A stretch of 6,473 nt of DNA, taken from NCBI GenBank assembly GCA_934394615.1, contig CAKRRJ010000108.1:1-6473 (forward strand), in the 5' to 3' direction. The notes beneath the pieces are model-generated. The model ran no database searches and had not been told where the DNA came from. It saw only the letters and a list, made by a program, of their open reading frames with translations. This document shows positions 1 to 5,776 of the stretch, one piece after another (within the stretch, counting starts at the first letter, position 1; each line of letters opens with the position of its first letter). The translations under genes and the position numbers were made by a program. The DNA comes from an uncultured Lachnospiraceae bacterium (GTDB lineage: Bacteria > Bacillota > Clostridia > Lachnospirales > Lachnospiraceae).

Positions 1-393
1 ATGGTAGAGCATATGCGCAAGCATGCAGATATCCTGCGGCCGAAGTTTGAGGCAGTCATTGATACCCTGGAGCGTGAACTCGGCGGTCTCGGTATCGGAA
101 GCTGGACCAAGCCGAAGGGCGGATATTTCATCGCTTTCGATTCTCTGGATGGCTGCGCAAAGGCAATCGTGGCACGCTGCAAGAAAGCAGGCCTGGTTAT
201 GACCAGCGCCGGAGCAACCTACCCATACGGCAAAGACCCGCACGATTCCAACATCCGAATCGCACCGTCCTACCCGCCGCTCGGCGATCTGGTTCTGGCG
301 ATGGATCTGTTCGCACTGTGTGTCAAGATCGTCAGCATCGACAAGATCCTGGCAGACCGCAAGGGCGCAGAGCAGGAAACGGCAAACGCATAA
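1..393 (+). CDS. PLP-dependent aminotransferase, C-terminal part (5' end outside window)
   Basis: This is the last ~130 codons of a fold-type I aminotransferase; the coding frame is open from the first base, so the ATG at position 1 is probably an internal Met. Visible family features are the KPKGGYF segment (residues 37-43), the GATYPYG segment (71-77) and NIRIAPS (84-90), whose Arg86 is at the place of the conserved arginine that binds the substrate carboxylate in class I aminotransferases. The C-terminal layout resembles the aspartate/alanine-type subgroup (Aminotran_MocR, PF12897), whose members are roughly 430 residues, so about two thirds is missing here, including the PLP lysine. The protein is presumably cytosolic and transfers an amino group between an amino acid and a 2-oxo acid; the exact substrate cannot be read from this fragment. 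A strong terminator follows the stop codon, so it ends its transcription unit. Confidence 0.85.
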   Translation: MVEHMRKHADILRPKFEAVIDTLERELGGLGIGSWTKPKGGYFIAFDSLDGCAKAIVARCKKAGLVMTSAGATYPYGKDPHDSNIRIAPSYPPLGDLVLAMDLFALCVKIVSIDKILADRKGAEQETANA

Positions 394-417
394 TTATTTT
401 GAAGTGATAAAGTAAAA

Positions 418-465
418 AAGAGGTTCCAGAAAGAACAGTTGTGTCCTTTCTGGAACTTCTTTTTT
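418..465. terminator. Bidirectional Rho-independent terminator between convergent genes
   Basis: Arms 418-433 and 446-461 pair over 16 positions with one G-T wobble, around a 12-nt loop. On the + strand the stem runs into a T-run (460-465). On the - strand it runs into the complement of the A-run at 414-419. It therefore can end both the aminotransferase transcript (stop at 393) and the convergent peptidase transcript (stop at 481). Confidence 0.92.
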
Positions 466-480
466 ATAGGGATATGTTAT

Positions 481-1443
481 TTACTGCTTTGCAGTCTTCA
501 CTGCTGCCTGGATCGCTTCCGCCATCACTTCAGCGGCGAGGGTCCCGGCTACATTTAAGTCGGCCGGAACATTTCCGATAGATGCGGCGTAGATGGAATC
601 GCCATCCGCCATGGTATTTACCGGATTGATGCAGCGCGCATAGCCGCAGCGGGCCATGGACGCGAGTTTGTTTAACTCTGCTTTGGAGAACGCGCCGTTT
701 GTGATGATGGTGCCGATGGTCGTGTTGGTCTTGCTGTTCGGATCATGCTGGAACAGATCGGTACGCTGGCTGATCTGGTAGAGTCCCTCGCGGGTGTCAA
801 AAAATCCGCTGCCGTCCGGTTTCTTTGGTCCGGCAATCTGTTCTCCGGTAGCAGGATTGAAAATATCACCGAACGCATTTAAAACAACAACTGCGGCGAT
901 CTTCAGTTCTCCAATGGACACCGCATACATGCCAAGGCCAGTCTTGGTGGCATGTTCGCGGCCGCAGATCTTGCCGACACTTGCGCCGGTTCCCGCGCCA
1001 ACAATGCCAGACACCGGATGTGGATGTTCGGCATCCACGCAGGCGGCATAACCCATGGCAGCATCCGGGCGCACATCCGCGCGGCCGATGCCAAGATCAT
1101 AGATGCACGACTGGCAGACAAGCGGAACCTTTGCAAAGCCAGTCTCATAGCCGATTCCATGTTCTTCCAGATAGCGCATGACACCATCGCTTGCAGCCAG
1201 GCCAAAGGCAGAACCACCGGATAATACAATGGCATTGAGGGGGTTATCCGCGGTGAGCGGAGAGGTGAGCGGCGTTTCGCGGGAAGCAGGGCCGCCGCCG
1301 CTGATATCAACGCCGGCTTTGGCTCCGTTGTCGAAAAGCAGAACGGTAACGCCGGTCATGGCTTCGTAATCCTGCGCGCTGCCGATGCGCAGGCCCTCCA
1401 GATCGGTAATGGGGATTTCTTTGATCAGGTCAGATGATTTCAT
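481..1443 (-). CDS. P1 family peptidase (DmpA/BapA-like N-terminal nucleophile aminopeptidase)
   Basis: A 320-residue protein of the DmpA/BapA fold (Peptidase_S58, MEROPS P1), self-processing hydrolases that release N-terminal residues, including D- or beta-amino acids in characterised members. Diagnostic segments are SGGGPASRET (48-57), VLSGGSAFGL (73-82), GAGTGASVGK (149-158) and NTTIGTIITNG (240-250). By comparison with the family, autoproteolysis would fall between Asn240 and Thr241, making Thr241 the new N-terminal nucleophile; this is inferred, as many characterised relatives use Ser. A conserved acidic stretch, MADGDSI (278-284), follows. No signal peptide is visible, so it is likely cytosolic, and it has the normal length for the shorter members. 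The start is fixed by a near-perfect AAGGAGG (1452-1458) 8 nt upstream. It lies 101 nt downstream of the ECF S-component gene on the same strand, with a hairpin between them. The true substrate is unknown. Confidence 0.9.
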   Translation of the reverse strand: MKSSDLIKEIPITDLEGLRIGSAQDYEAMTGVTVLLFDNGAKAGVDISGGGPASRETPLTSPLTADNPLNAIVLSGGSAFGLAASDGVMRYLEEHGIGYETGFAKVPLVCQSCIYDLGIGRADVRPDAAMGYAACVDAEHPHPVSGIVGAGTGASVGKICGREHATKTGLGMYAVSIGELKIAAVVVLNAFGDIFNPATGEQIAGPKKPDGSGFFDTREGLYQISQRTDLFQHDPNSKTNTTIGTIITNGAFSKAELNKLASMARCGYARCINPVNTMADGDSIYAASIGNVPADLNVAGTLAAEVMAEAIQAAVKTAKQ

Positions 1444-1474
1444 GATAAGGTCCTCCTTGCTAATTCATAATAAT

Positions 1475-1500
1475 TAAGCCGCAGAAAAACCTGCGGCTTA
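1475..1500 (-). terminator. Hairpin between ECF S-component gene and peptidase gene, weak terminator or attenuator
   Basis: A perfect 10-bp inverted repeat, TAAGCCGCAG at 1475-1484 and CTGCGGCTTA at 1491-1500, has a 6-nt loop and starts 44 nt after the stop of the ECF S-component gene. The stem is GC-rich enough for termination. What follows on the - strand (ATTATTATG) is AT-rich but not a clean U-run, so termination may be partial. It could instead be an mRNA-stabilising processing hairpin between two genes of one operon. Confidence 0.5.
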
Positions 1501-1544
1501 TAATATCTAATCTAGTTTCTTCTATATATAATACTGCTGAACGG

Positions 1545-2177
1545 TTACTGGCGGAATGCTGCGCCCAGTGCGCGGGATACGGCACTTCCAAGAATCGTGC
1601 AGGCAACGGCTTCGATCGCGCCCTGAACACCAACAAACAGAATTACGAAGATGAGCGGGTTGGCTGCGCCCAGTCTGGAAGCGATACCCTGGATATACTC
1701 GGTGTTATAAAAGAACAGCACCAGGGAGCCCATAAAGAACAGGGTGTTTAACAGTGGGCAGGACAGGCTTGCAATGACATAAGCGCCGTTTTTGGAAAAT
1801 TTCTTTACCAGCTGGAAAATCAGGCCGCAGATCCATCCTTCCAGGATACGCGGAACGAGGCAGGTAAATAACAGGCCAAACGGGTTGATCTGCATAAGCG
1901 CTGCGCTGAATGCAGAACCGCCGGTCAGAGCCATAGCCACGCTGGTGAGACCGAATGCTGCGCCGCAGATAGCACCAGCTGCCGGTCCAAGGATGATGGC
2001 ACCAACGGCAACCGGAACGGTTAAAAAGGTAATGGTGAGTCCCGGGGTACGTAAGTAACCGAGCGGTGAGAAAGCCATAACCACGATAATGGCTACCATA
2101 AGGGCCAGCTTCACCATGAATGAAGTCCGGGTGTGTGAAAGTTCTGAACTGATTGGATTCCTTGTTGCTGTTTTCAT
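1545..2177 (-). CDS. ECF transporter S component (substrate-binding membrane protein)
   Basis: A 210-residue, very hydrophobic protein with about six membrane spans (roughly 21-39, 47-64, 66-84, 97-121, 132-157, 172-203), the size and pattern of ECF S components (ECF_trnsprt, PF12822). Helix 1 carries the AxxxA motif (Ala25-Ala29, ALMVA) that docks S components onto EcfT. The PLGY...GLTITFLTVPVAVGAIILGP region (38-65) and the PR...EGW region (109-115) resemble vitamin-type S components such as the PanT-like group, but the substrate cannot be assigned. No EcfA or EcfT gene is present, so it would share an energising module encoded elsewhere (group II arrangement). The open frame extends 78 codons further upstream. 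I chose the ATG at 2177 because it has a strong SD and because the extension is unlike anything in the family. Confidence 0.87.
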   Translation of the reverse strand: MKTATRNPISSELSHTRTSFMVKLALMVAIIVVMAFSPLGYLRTPGLTITFLTVPVAVGAIILGPAAGAICGAAFGLTSVAMALTGGSAFSAALMQINPFGLLFTCLVPRILEGWICGLIFQLVKKFSKNGAYVIASLSCPLLNTLFFMGSLVLFFYNTEYIQGIASRLGAANPLIFVILFVGVQGAIEAVACTILGSAVSRALGAAFRQ

Positions 2178-2182
2178 TGTTT

Positions 2183-2189
2183 TCTCCTT
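2183..2189 (-). promoter_or_regulatory. Ribosome binding site that fixes the ECF S-component start
   Basis: AAGGAGA on the - strand lies 5 nt before the ATG at 2177. It rules out the longer reading starting at 2411, which has no comparable site and would prepend 78 residues of non-membrane, non-conserved sequence. Confidence 0.8.
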
Positions 2190-2466
2190 CTTTCGCTGAT
2201 AAAACGGCACAATGCGTGTTCCCCTGTTTTTCAGCATTTGTTTAATTAATTTTGGGGATACAATGAACGGAATCTTAAGAAGGACAGACGGACAGGGCAA
2301 ATGAAAGACACTGCTCCCTGTGAGTGTGATGCATCGAAAACAGAAAATGTTTGTTGCAGCCAGAAAGGTCCGCACGTGCTCTGCTTCTGTATGCGCATAA
2401 CAGCTTTGCAAACTAGCCGTTACGATTTTTGTTATGGGGCGCGGTCTGATGCGTCCGAACTGTAAG

Positions 2467-2496
2467 ATGATACATTTTCCTAAGAATAACGTTCAA
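2467..2496 (-). promoter_or_regulatory. Candidate promoter of the ECF S-component gene
   Basis: Read on the - strand, TTGAAC (2491-2496) and TATCAT (2467-2472) are separated by 18 nt. The -10 matches TATAAT at 5 of 6 positions, the -35 matches TTGACA at 4 of 6. Initiation near 2460 would leave a long leader before the start at 2177. In AT-rich DNA such matches occur by chance, so this is only a candidate. Confidence 0.35.
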
Positions 2497-2561
2497 CATT
2501 ACTATAACATAAATCTTCCAAACAGCAAGTCTTTCTGTGAATACATGCGTAATCTTTTTTT

Positions 2562-2576
2562 CACAGGGAAGCTGTG
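2562..2576. repeat. 15-bp palindrome abutting the -10 element, possible operator
   Basis: CACAGGGAAGCTGTG has 5-bp arms (CACAG/CTGTG) around a 5-bp centre. It fills the spacer and shares the TG of the extended -10 element of the importer promoter. Its position would let a bound protein block RNA polymerase. No regulator can be named. Confidence 0.4.
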
Positions 2577-2583
2577 CTATAAT
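2575..2583 (+). promoter_or_regulatory. Extended -10 promoter of the ABC importer operon
   Basis: TGC followed by a perfect TATAAT (2578-2583) forms an extended -10 element. The -35 region at normal distance is only a T-run (2555-2560), so recognition would rest on the extended -10. Transcription would start near 2590, giving a leader of about 75 nt before the ATG at 2665. Confidence 0.65.
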
Positions 2584-2664
2584 AAGAAAACACATTCAAA
2601 CTAACCTGGAAGAGAAAAATATCCTCTGACAGAAAAGATGAATGGAGAAAGAGAGGAAAGATTT

Positions 2665-3750
2665 ATGAGAAAAACAATGACAACCCTTCTGGCATGTGCC
2701 TTTACGGCAGCTGCCCTGACTGCCTGCTCCGGAGCGGATAAGGCTCAGACTACTGCAGCGGAGACAACCGCGGAGAGCGCAGCCGAGACCACAGCAGAGG
2801 AAACCGCAGGCGAAGAGGAAACTTCAGCAGCCGCTGACACAGAGGCGGACGGGGAAGCGCTTCGTGTCGGCTCCTTAAAAGGCCCGACCACCATCGGTCT
2901 GGTATCCCTGATGGACAAGTCCTCCAAGGGTGAGTCGGAGGGAACTTATGATTTCACCATGGCAGCAGATGCTTCCGAGCTGGCAGCACAGATGGTTTCC
3001 GGTGATCTGGACATTGCGCTGGTTCCGGCAAACCTGGCTGGCGTGTTATATCAGAAGACCCAACAGGGCATTGAGGTGATCGACATCAACACCCTGGGCG
3101 TGCTCTATGTGGTTGCTGCGGACGATTCCATCAGCAGCATCGGTGATCTGAAAGGAAAAACACTCTACATGACCGGTAAAGGAACCACACCGGATTATGT
3201 ACTGCATTATCTGTTAAGCGCAAACAGCATGACAGAAGATGACCTCACAATCGAATATAAATCTGAGGCAGCTGAGGTTGCAGCGGTGTTAAAAGAAAAT
3301 GCAGATGCCATTGGCCTGCTGCCGCAGCCGTTTGTTACCGCAGCGATGGCGCAGAACGAAAACCTCAAGATGGTCTTAAATCTGACCGAAGAGTGGGATA
3401 AGACCCAGCCGGAAAACGGAAGTTCTCTGGTAACCGGTGTGACCGTATGCCGCAAAGATGTGATCGAGCAGAATCCGGAGGCAGTCGATACTTTCATGAA
3501 AGAGCATGAAGAGTCTGCCGCATTTGTAAACGCAAATGTGGAAGAGGCATCTGAGCTGGTTGCCGCAGCAGGCATCATTGAGAAAGCTCCGGTTGCAGCC
3601 AAAGCCATCCCGTACTGCAGCATCACCTATATCGACGGAGAAGAGATGAAGACAAGACTGTCCGGTTATCTGGATGTTCTGTTTGAGCAGGATCCGTCTT
3701 CCGTTGGCGGACAGCTCCCGGATGACGGTTTCTACTACATCCATGAGTAA
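2665..3750 (+). CDS. ABC transporter substrate-binding lipoprotein (NitT/TauT/NMT1-like)
   Basis: A 361-residue extracytoplasmic binding protein. The N-terminus is a lipoprotein signal with lipobox LTAC, Cys21 being the lipidation site. Residues 22-65 are a low-complexity Ala/Glu/Thr linker, common in clostridial surface lipoproteins. The binding domain starts near residue 66 (LRVGSLKGPTTIG) and has features of the NMT1/SsuA/TauA-like family: the SGDLDIALVPANLAGVLY stretch, a GDLKGKTLYM turn and a TGKGTTPDYVLHYLL segment. That superfamily binds small organic compounds (taurine, sulfonates, nitrate, hydroxymethylpyrimidine), and the ligand here cannot be told from sequence. An in-frame ATG at 2638 lies 9 codons upstream, but the ATG at 2665 is preferred. 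It gives a proper signal peptide and has AGAGGA (2652-2657) 7 nt upstream. It is first gene of a three-gene operon. Confidence 0.9.
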   Translation: MRKTMTTLLACAFTAAALTACSGADKAQTTAAETTAESAAETTAEETAGEEETSAAADTEADGEALRVGSLKGPTTIGLVSLMDKSSKGESEGTYDFTMAADASELAAQMVSGDLDIALVPANLAGVLYQKTQQGIEVIDINTLGVLYVVAADDSISSIGDLKGKTLYMTGKGTTPDYVLHYLLSANSMTEDDLTIEYKSEAAEVAAVLKENADAIGLLPQPFVTAAMAQNENLKMVLNLTEEWDKTQPENGSSLVTGVTVCRKDVIEQNPEAVDTFMKEHEESAAFVNANVEEASELVAAAGIIEKAPVAAKAIPYCSITYIDGEEMKTRLSGYLDVLFEQDPSSVGGQLPDDGFYYIHE

Positions 3751-4507
3751 AGCAAAAAAGCCGCTTATTTTGTGCCTGTGGCTGGTTATCTGGCAGCTTG
3801 CGGCAGTTTTCATTCACAATTCCATTATGCTGGTGGGGCCCGTTGAGGCCCTGCAGGCATTGTGGGCGCTTCTGCCATCGGCGGATTTCTGGCGCTCCGT
3901 CATGGGCTCATTCGGGCGGATCAGCACCGGATTTCTGGCTGCCTTTGCGGCAGGGCTGCTGCTCGGGAGTCTGGCGTACGCCCTGCCCATTCTGGAAGAG
4001 ATTCTGGAGCCGTTCATGCTGTTTCTCAAGTCCGTTCCAGTGGCATCTTTCGTGATTCTTGCCCTGATCTGGGCCGGTTCCCGCAATCTTTCCGTATTGA
4101 TCTCATTTCTGGTTGTTCTGCCGGTCATCTATGTCAATACCATCGCCGGACTCAAAAGCACCGACCGGAAACTATTGGAGATGGCGCAGGTATTTCGCAT
4201 GCCAGTCTGGAGAAAAATCCGCTTTATCTACCTTCCGGCGCTTTTGCCATATCTGCTCGGCGGATGCCGCATCGCGCTTGGCATGAGCTGGAAATCGGGG
4301 GCTGCAGCGGAAGTCATTGGCCTGCCGGAGCATTCCATCGGAGAACATCTCTACATGGCAAAGATTTACCTGGAAACAGCGGATCTGTTTGCCTGGACAT
4401 TTGTGATCATTGTGGTGAGCGCGGTGTTTGAGCGCCTGGTTCTGTTTCTGATTTCCAGGCTTTGCCCGCAGAAAGGAGAAGGTGCGCATGAAACTGCAAA
4501 TTCGTGA
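3743..4507 (+). CDS. ABC transporter permease (BPD_transp_1, SsuC/TauC-like)
   Basis: A 254-residue inner-membrane protein with about six membrane spans (roughly 7-25, 60-81, 89-112, 116-136, 167-185, 215-238). The EAA-like coupling loop that contacts the ATPase is visible at about 146-180, EMAQVFRMP followed by YLPALLPYLLGG and RIALGMSW. The length and layout fit permeases of the NitT/TauT/SsuC importer family, which work as homodimers. The chosen ATG at 3743 overlaps the end of the binding-protein gene by 8 nt (ATGAGTAA), has no strong SD, and is probably translated by coupling. In-frame ATGs at 3674 and 3722 would add 23 or 7 residues without a better ribosome site. The hydrophobic segment begins right after MSKAKKP, which supports 3743. 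Confidence 0.88.
   Translation: MSKAKKPLILCLWLVIWQLAAVFIHNSIMLVGPVEALQALWALLPSADFWRSVMGSFGRISTGFLAAFAAGLLLGSLAYALPILEEILEPFMLFLKSVPVASFVILALIWAGSRNLSVLISFLVVLPVIYVNTIAGLKSTDRKLLEMAQVFRMPVWRKIRFIYLPALLPYLLGGCRIALGMSWKSGAAAEVIGLPEHSIGEHLYMAKIYLETADLFAWTFVIIVVSAVFERLVLFLISRLCPQKGEGAHETANS
4473..4478 (+). promoter_or_regulatory. Ribosome binding site inside the permease gene that fixes the ATPase start
   Basis: AAGGAG lies 9 nt before the ATG at 4488, a normal spacing, and only 3 nt before the alternative GTG at 4482, which is too close. The ATPase therefore starts at 4488. Confidence 0.75.
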
Positions 4508-5150
4508 CCTGTCCAAGCGTTTCGGTGAGCTTGCAGTGCTGGAGCATGTGAACCTGGAACTGGAAAGCGGCCACATTTACTGCCTGATGGCACCGTCCGG
4601 GACAGGAAAGACCACGTTGTTTCGCATTCTGATGGGACTGGAAACGGCAGACAGCGGAGAAATCCGCATTCAGAATCAGGAAGAAGAGCAGATTATCTGC
4701 TGCGGCAGGAACATGCAAAGCGGGTTTGTCAGAACATCCTCCAGAGCGGCAGAAATGCAAAAAAAGATCCGCATCAGCGCCGTATTCCAGGAAGACCGCC
4801 TGTGCGAATCCTTTTCCGTGGTCGATAATGTGCTTATGACAGCAGCATCCTCCATGACCCGGGAACAGGTTTCAGAAGAACTCCGCGGTCTTCTTTCAGA
4901 AGAGTCCCTGAACCGTCCTGTTTTTACTCTGAGCGGAGGCCAAAAACGCCGCGCTGCCATTTGCCGCGCGCTGTGCGCTCCATCCGATCTTCTGATCCTG
5001 GACGAGCCGTTTACCGGCCTGGATCCGGCAACCAAAAGCGAAGTCATAAAATATCTGCAAAAAAAGAGTGCCGGAAAGCTCACGCTTCTCAGCACTCATC
5101 AGGAAGAAGACCTCCAGGCCCTGAATGGAACCAGAATCACACTTCCGTAA
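4488..5150 (+). CDS. ABC transporter ATP-binding protein of the same importer
   Basis: A 220-residue cytosolic ATPase with all core motifs in order: Walker A APSGTGKTT (35-43), Q-loop Gln101, signature LSGGQ (148-152), Walker B LLILDEP (168-174), D-loop GLD (177-179) and switch His204 (STH). The first Walker A glycine is Ala35; the catalytic Lys41 and Thr42 are intact, so it is probably active. Residues 62-93, between the N-terminal beta region and the Q-loop, are longer than usual and include CysCys at 71-72. The helical part between Q-loop and signature is short, and the protein is shorter than the usual 240-260 residues. It overlaps the permease gene by 20 nt, so the three genes form one operon encoding a complete importer. 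No terminator is seen after it; the convergent xre gene begins its stop 3 nt later. Confidence 0.92.
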   Translation: MKLQIRDLSKRFGELAVLEHVNLELESGHIYCLMAPSGTGKTTLFRILMGLETADSGEIRIQNQEEEQIICCGRNMQSGFVRTSSRAAEMQKKIRISAVFQEDRLCESFSVVDNVLMTAASSMTREQVSEELRGLLSEESLNRPVFTLSGGQKRRAAICRALCAPSDLLILDEPFTGLDPATKSEVIKYLQKKSAGKLTLLSTHQEEDLQALNGTRITLP

Positions 5151-5152
5151 AA

Positions 5153-5461
5153 TTATTCTTCTTTTGGCGGTTCACCACTTTTCTTCATACCCATAAAATA
5201 CGCGATCATGCGCTGGAGCAGGAGAACTTCGTTATCGTTCAGCTGGGAAATATCAATCGTGGATGTTTTCTGCATTCCGAGCAAAAAATCCGTGGAGACA
5301 TGAAAAAGATCAGCAAGGTCCATGAGAATCGCCGTAGACGGAACCGAGATCCCCATTTCCCAGGAATTTACAGCGCTTCTGGTTATGTGAAGCTTGCGGG
5401 CCAGTTCAGCCTGAGTCATGTTGTTTTGCTCGCGAAGCTGCTTGATGCGTTCTGCTATCAT
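5153..5461 (-). CDS. XRE/Cro-family helix-turn-helix transcriptional regulator
   Basis: A 102-residue DNA-binding protein. Residues 5-61 form an HTH_3 domain: helix 2 MTQAELARKL (15-24), turn, and recognition helix ITRSAVNSWEMG (26-37), followed by PSTAILMDLADLFHVSTDFLLG, the standard end of this domain. The remaining 40 residues (TIDISQLNDNEVLLLQRMIAYFMG) look helical and may dimerise the protein; no ligand-binding or protease domain is present. The start is supported by AAAGGAG (5471-5477) 9 nt upstream. The gene is convergent with the ABC operon, 2 nt between stops. An inverted repeat lies over its promoter, so it may be autoregulated. Its other targets are unknown; the importer and the genes to the right are the nearest candidates. 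Confidence 0.92.
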   Translation of the reverse strand: MIAERIKQLREQNNMTQAELARKLHITRSAVNSWEMGISVPSTAILMDLADLFHVSTDFLLGMQKTSTIDISQLNDNEVLLLQRMIAYFMGMKKSGEPPKEE

Positions 5462-5480
5462 TTCGAAACACTCCTTTTTC

Positions 5481-5512
5481 TGTCATATTATAATAACCAA
5501 AAAGATATGACA
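5481..5512. repeat. Inverted repeat across the xre promoter, candidate operator
   Basis: TGTCATAT (5481-5488) and ATATGACA (5505-5512) are perfect 8-bp inverted arms separated by 16 bp. They enclose the -10 region of the xre gene, a typical place for autoregulatory binding. Centre-to-centre distance is 24 bp, slightly over two helical turns. The right arm is part of the 10-mer AGATATGACA, which recurs at 6459-6468. Confidence 0.5.
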
Positions 5513-5519
5513 TTATCAA
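5487..5519 (-). promoter_or_regulatory. Probable promoter of the xre gene
   Basis: On the - strand, TTGATA (5514-5519) is followed after 18 nt by TATTAT (5490-5495). A perfect TATAAT overlaps this (5487-5492), but at a 21-nt spacing. Either use gives a short leader before the SD at 5471-5477. Confidence 0.55.
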
Positions 5520-5574
5520 AAAGATGTTTTGAATTAACAAAAGACAAAATGTTTGTTTTTACACCTCTTGATGT

Positions 5575-5628
5575 TTCTTTCTTTCTCTCTTGAAATGAGA
5601 AAGAAAGAAGAAAGAAACGAGAAAGAAA
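5575..5628. repeat. Polypyrimidine/polypurine hairpin and AAAG simple repeat
   Basis: TTCTTTCTTTCTC (5575-5587) and GAGAAAGAAAGAA (5597-5609) are perfect 13-bp inverted arms with a 9-nt loop. The purine strand continues, and GAGAAAGAAA (5597-5606) is repeated at 5619-5628. The left part is almost pure pyrimidine and the right almost pure purine on the + strand. It has no U-run and no G+C-rich stem, so it is not a typical terminator. Confidence 0.7.
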
Positions 5629-5705
5629 TGAGTAGAAGATTTAGAATTCAAGAATGTAACAACTTGAAGCATGAAAAAATCCAGTACTGATGCGGGCTTG
5701 CATCC

Positions 5706-5769
5706 TATCTTAACTCTAATATTGTATCTTAACTCAAAAAAAGTTATAATACAGAAAAAGAGTTAAGAT
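5706..5769. repeat. Three copies of ATCTTAACTC around a promoter, candidate operator array
   Basis: TATCTTAACTC occurs at 5706-5716 and again at 5725-5735, a 19-bp step. The reverse complement GAGTTAAGAT lies at 5760-5769. The second copy overlaps the -35 box. The second and third copies form a 10-bp inverted repeat whose centre (5747.5) coincides with the centre of the -10 hexamer. Such symmetry suggests a regulator site; the protein is unknown. Confidence 0.6.
5722..5750 (+). promoter_or_regulatory. Sigma-A type promoter in front of the 105-codon ORF
   Basis: TTGTAT (5722-5727) and a perfect TATAAT (5745-5750) are separated by exactly 17 nt. Initiation near 5757 would leave about 20 nt before the ATG at 5777. 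This is the best-formed two-box promoter in the window. Confidence 0.7.
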
Positions 5770-5776
5770 TGAAGCA

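Larger units (their letters stand above)
2178..2664. other. Divergent intergenic region between the ECF S-component gene and the ABC importer operon
   Basis: This 487-bp gap holds the promoter of the rightward operon near 2578 and a possible leftward promoter at 2467-2496. If the leftward promoter is right, the ECF S-component mRNA has a ~280-nt leader. Small inverted repeats occur in that leader: ACAGGG (2292-2297) with CCCTGT (2316-2321), and the palindrome TATGCGCATA (2390-2399). I compared the region by eye with the conserved cores of TPP, FMN, cobalamin, purine, SAM, THF and preQ1 riboswitches and recognised none. I see no convincing gene in it. Confidence 0.6.
5462..5776. other. AT-rich intergenic region between xre and the 105-codon ORF
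   Basis: This 315-bp gap contains, from left to right, the xre promoter and inverted repeat (5481-5519), the AAAG hairpin (5575-5609), a 6-bp inverted repeat TTCAAG/CTTGAA (5647-5652, 5663-5668), a small GATGC/GCATC hairpin (5689-5704), and a rightward promoter with three 10-bp elements (5706-5769). I see no gene in it. Confidence 0.7.

Noticed and set aside
903..1310. 135-codon - strand frame inside the peptidase gene
   Set aside because: It lies in another frame of a confidently identified gene; composition is shadow-like and no domain is visible.
2178..2411. N-terminal 78-codon extension of the ECF S-component frame
   Set aside because: There is no ribosome site at 2411, it has no similarity to the family, and a strong SD precedes the ATG at 2177.
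2413..2595. 60-codon - strand frame in the divergent intergenic region
   Set aside because: It overlaps the importer promoter, has no clear SD and shows no motif.
2584..2664. Possible TPP or other riboswitch before the binding-protein gene
   Set aside because: The leader is only about 75 nt and lacks the CTGAGA-type and other conserved cores.
3376..3813. - strand frames of 139 and 145 codons opposite the binding-protein gene
   Set aside because: They are antisense to a clear lipoprotein gene and its overlap with the permease, with no domain or RBS.
4961..5593. 210-codon + strand frame running over the ATPase end and xre
   Set aside because: It is out of frame with the ATPase and antisense to the well-supported xre gene.
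5647..5668. TTCAAG/CTTGAA inverted repeat as an operator
   Set aside because: The arms are 6 bp in AT-rich DNA and not aligned with a promoter, so chance is a sufficient explanation.
5689..5704. GATGC/GCATC hairpin as a terminator
   Set aside because: It has only 5 bp and a 6-nt loop, no U-run on either strand, and no gene ends nearby.
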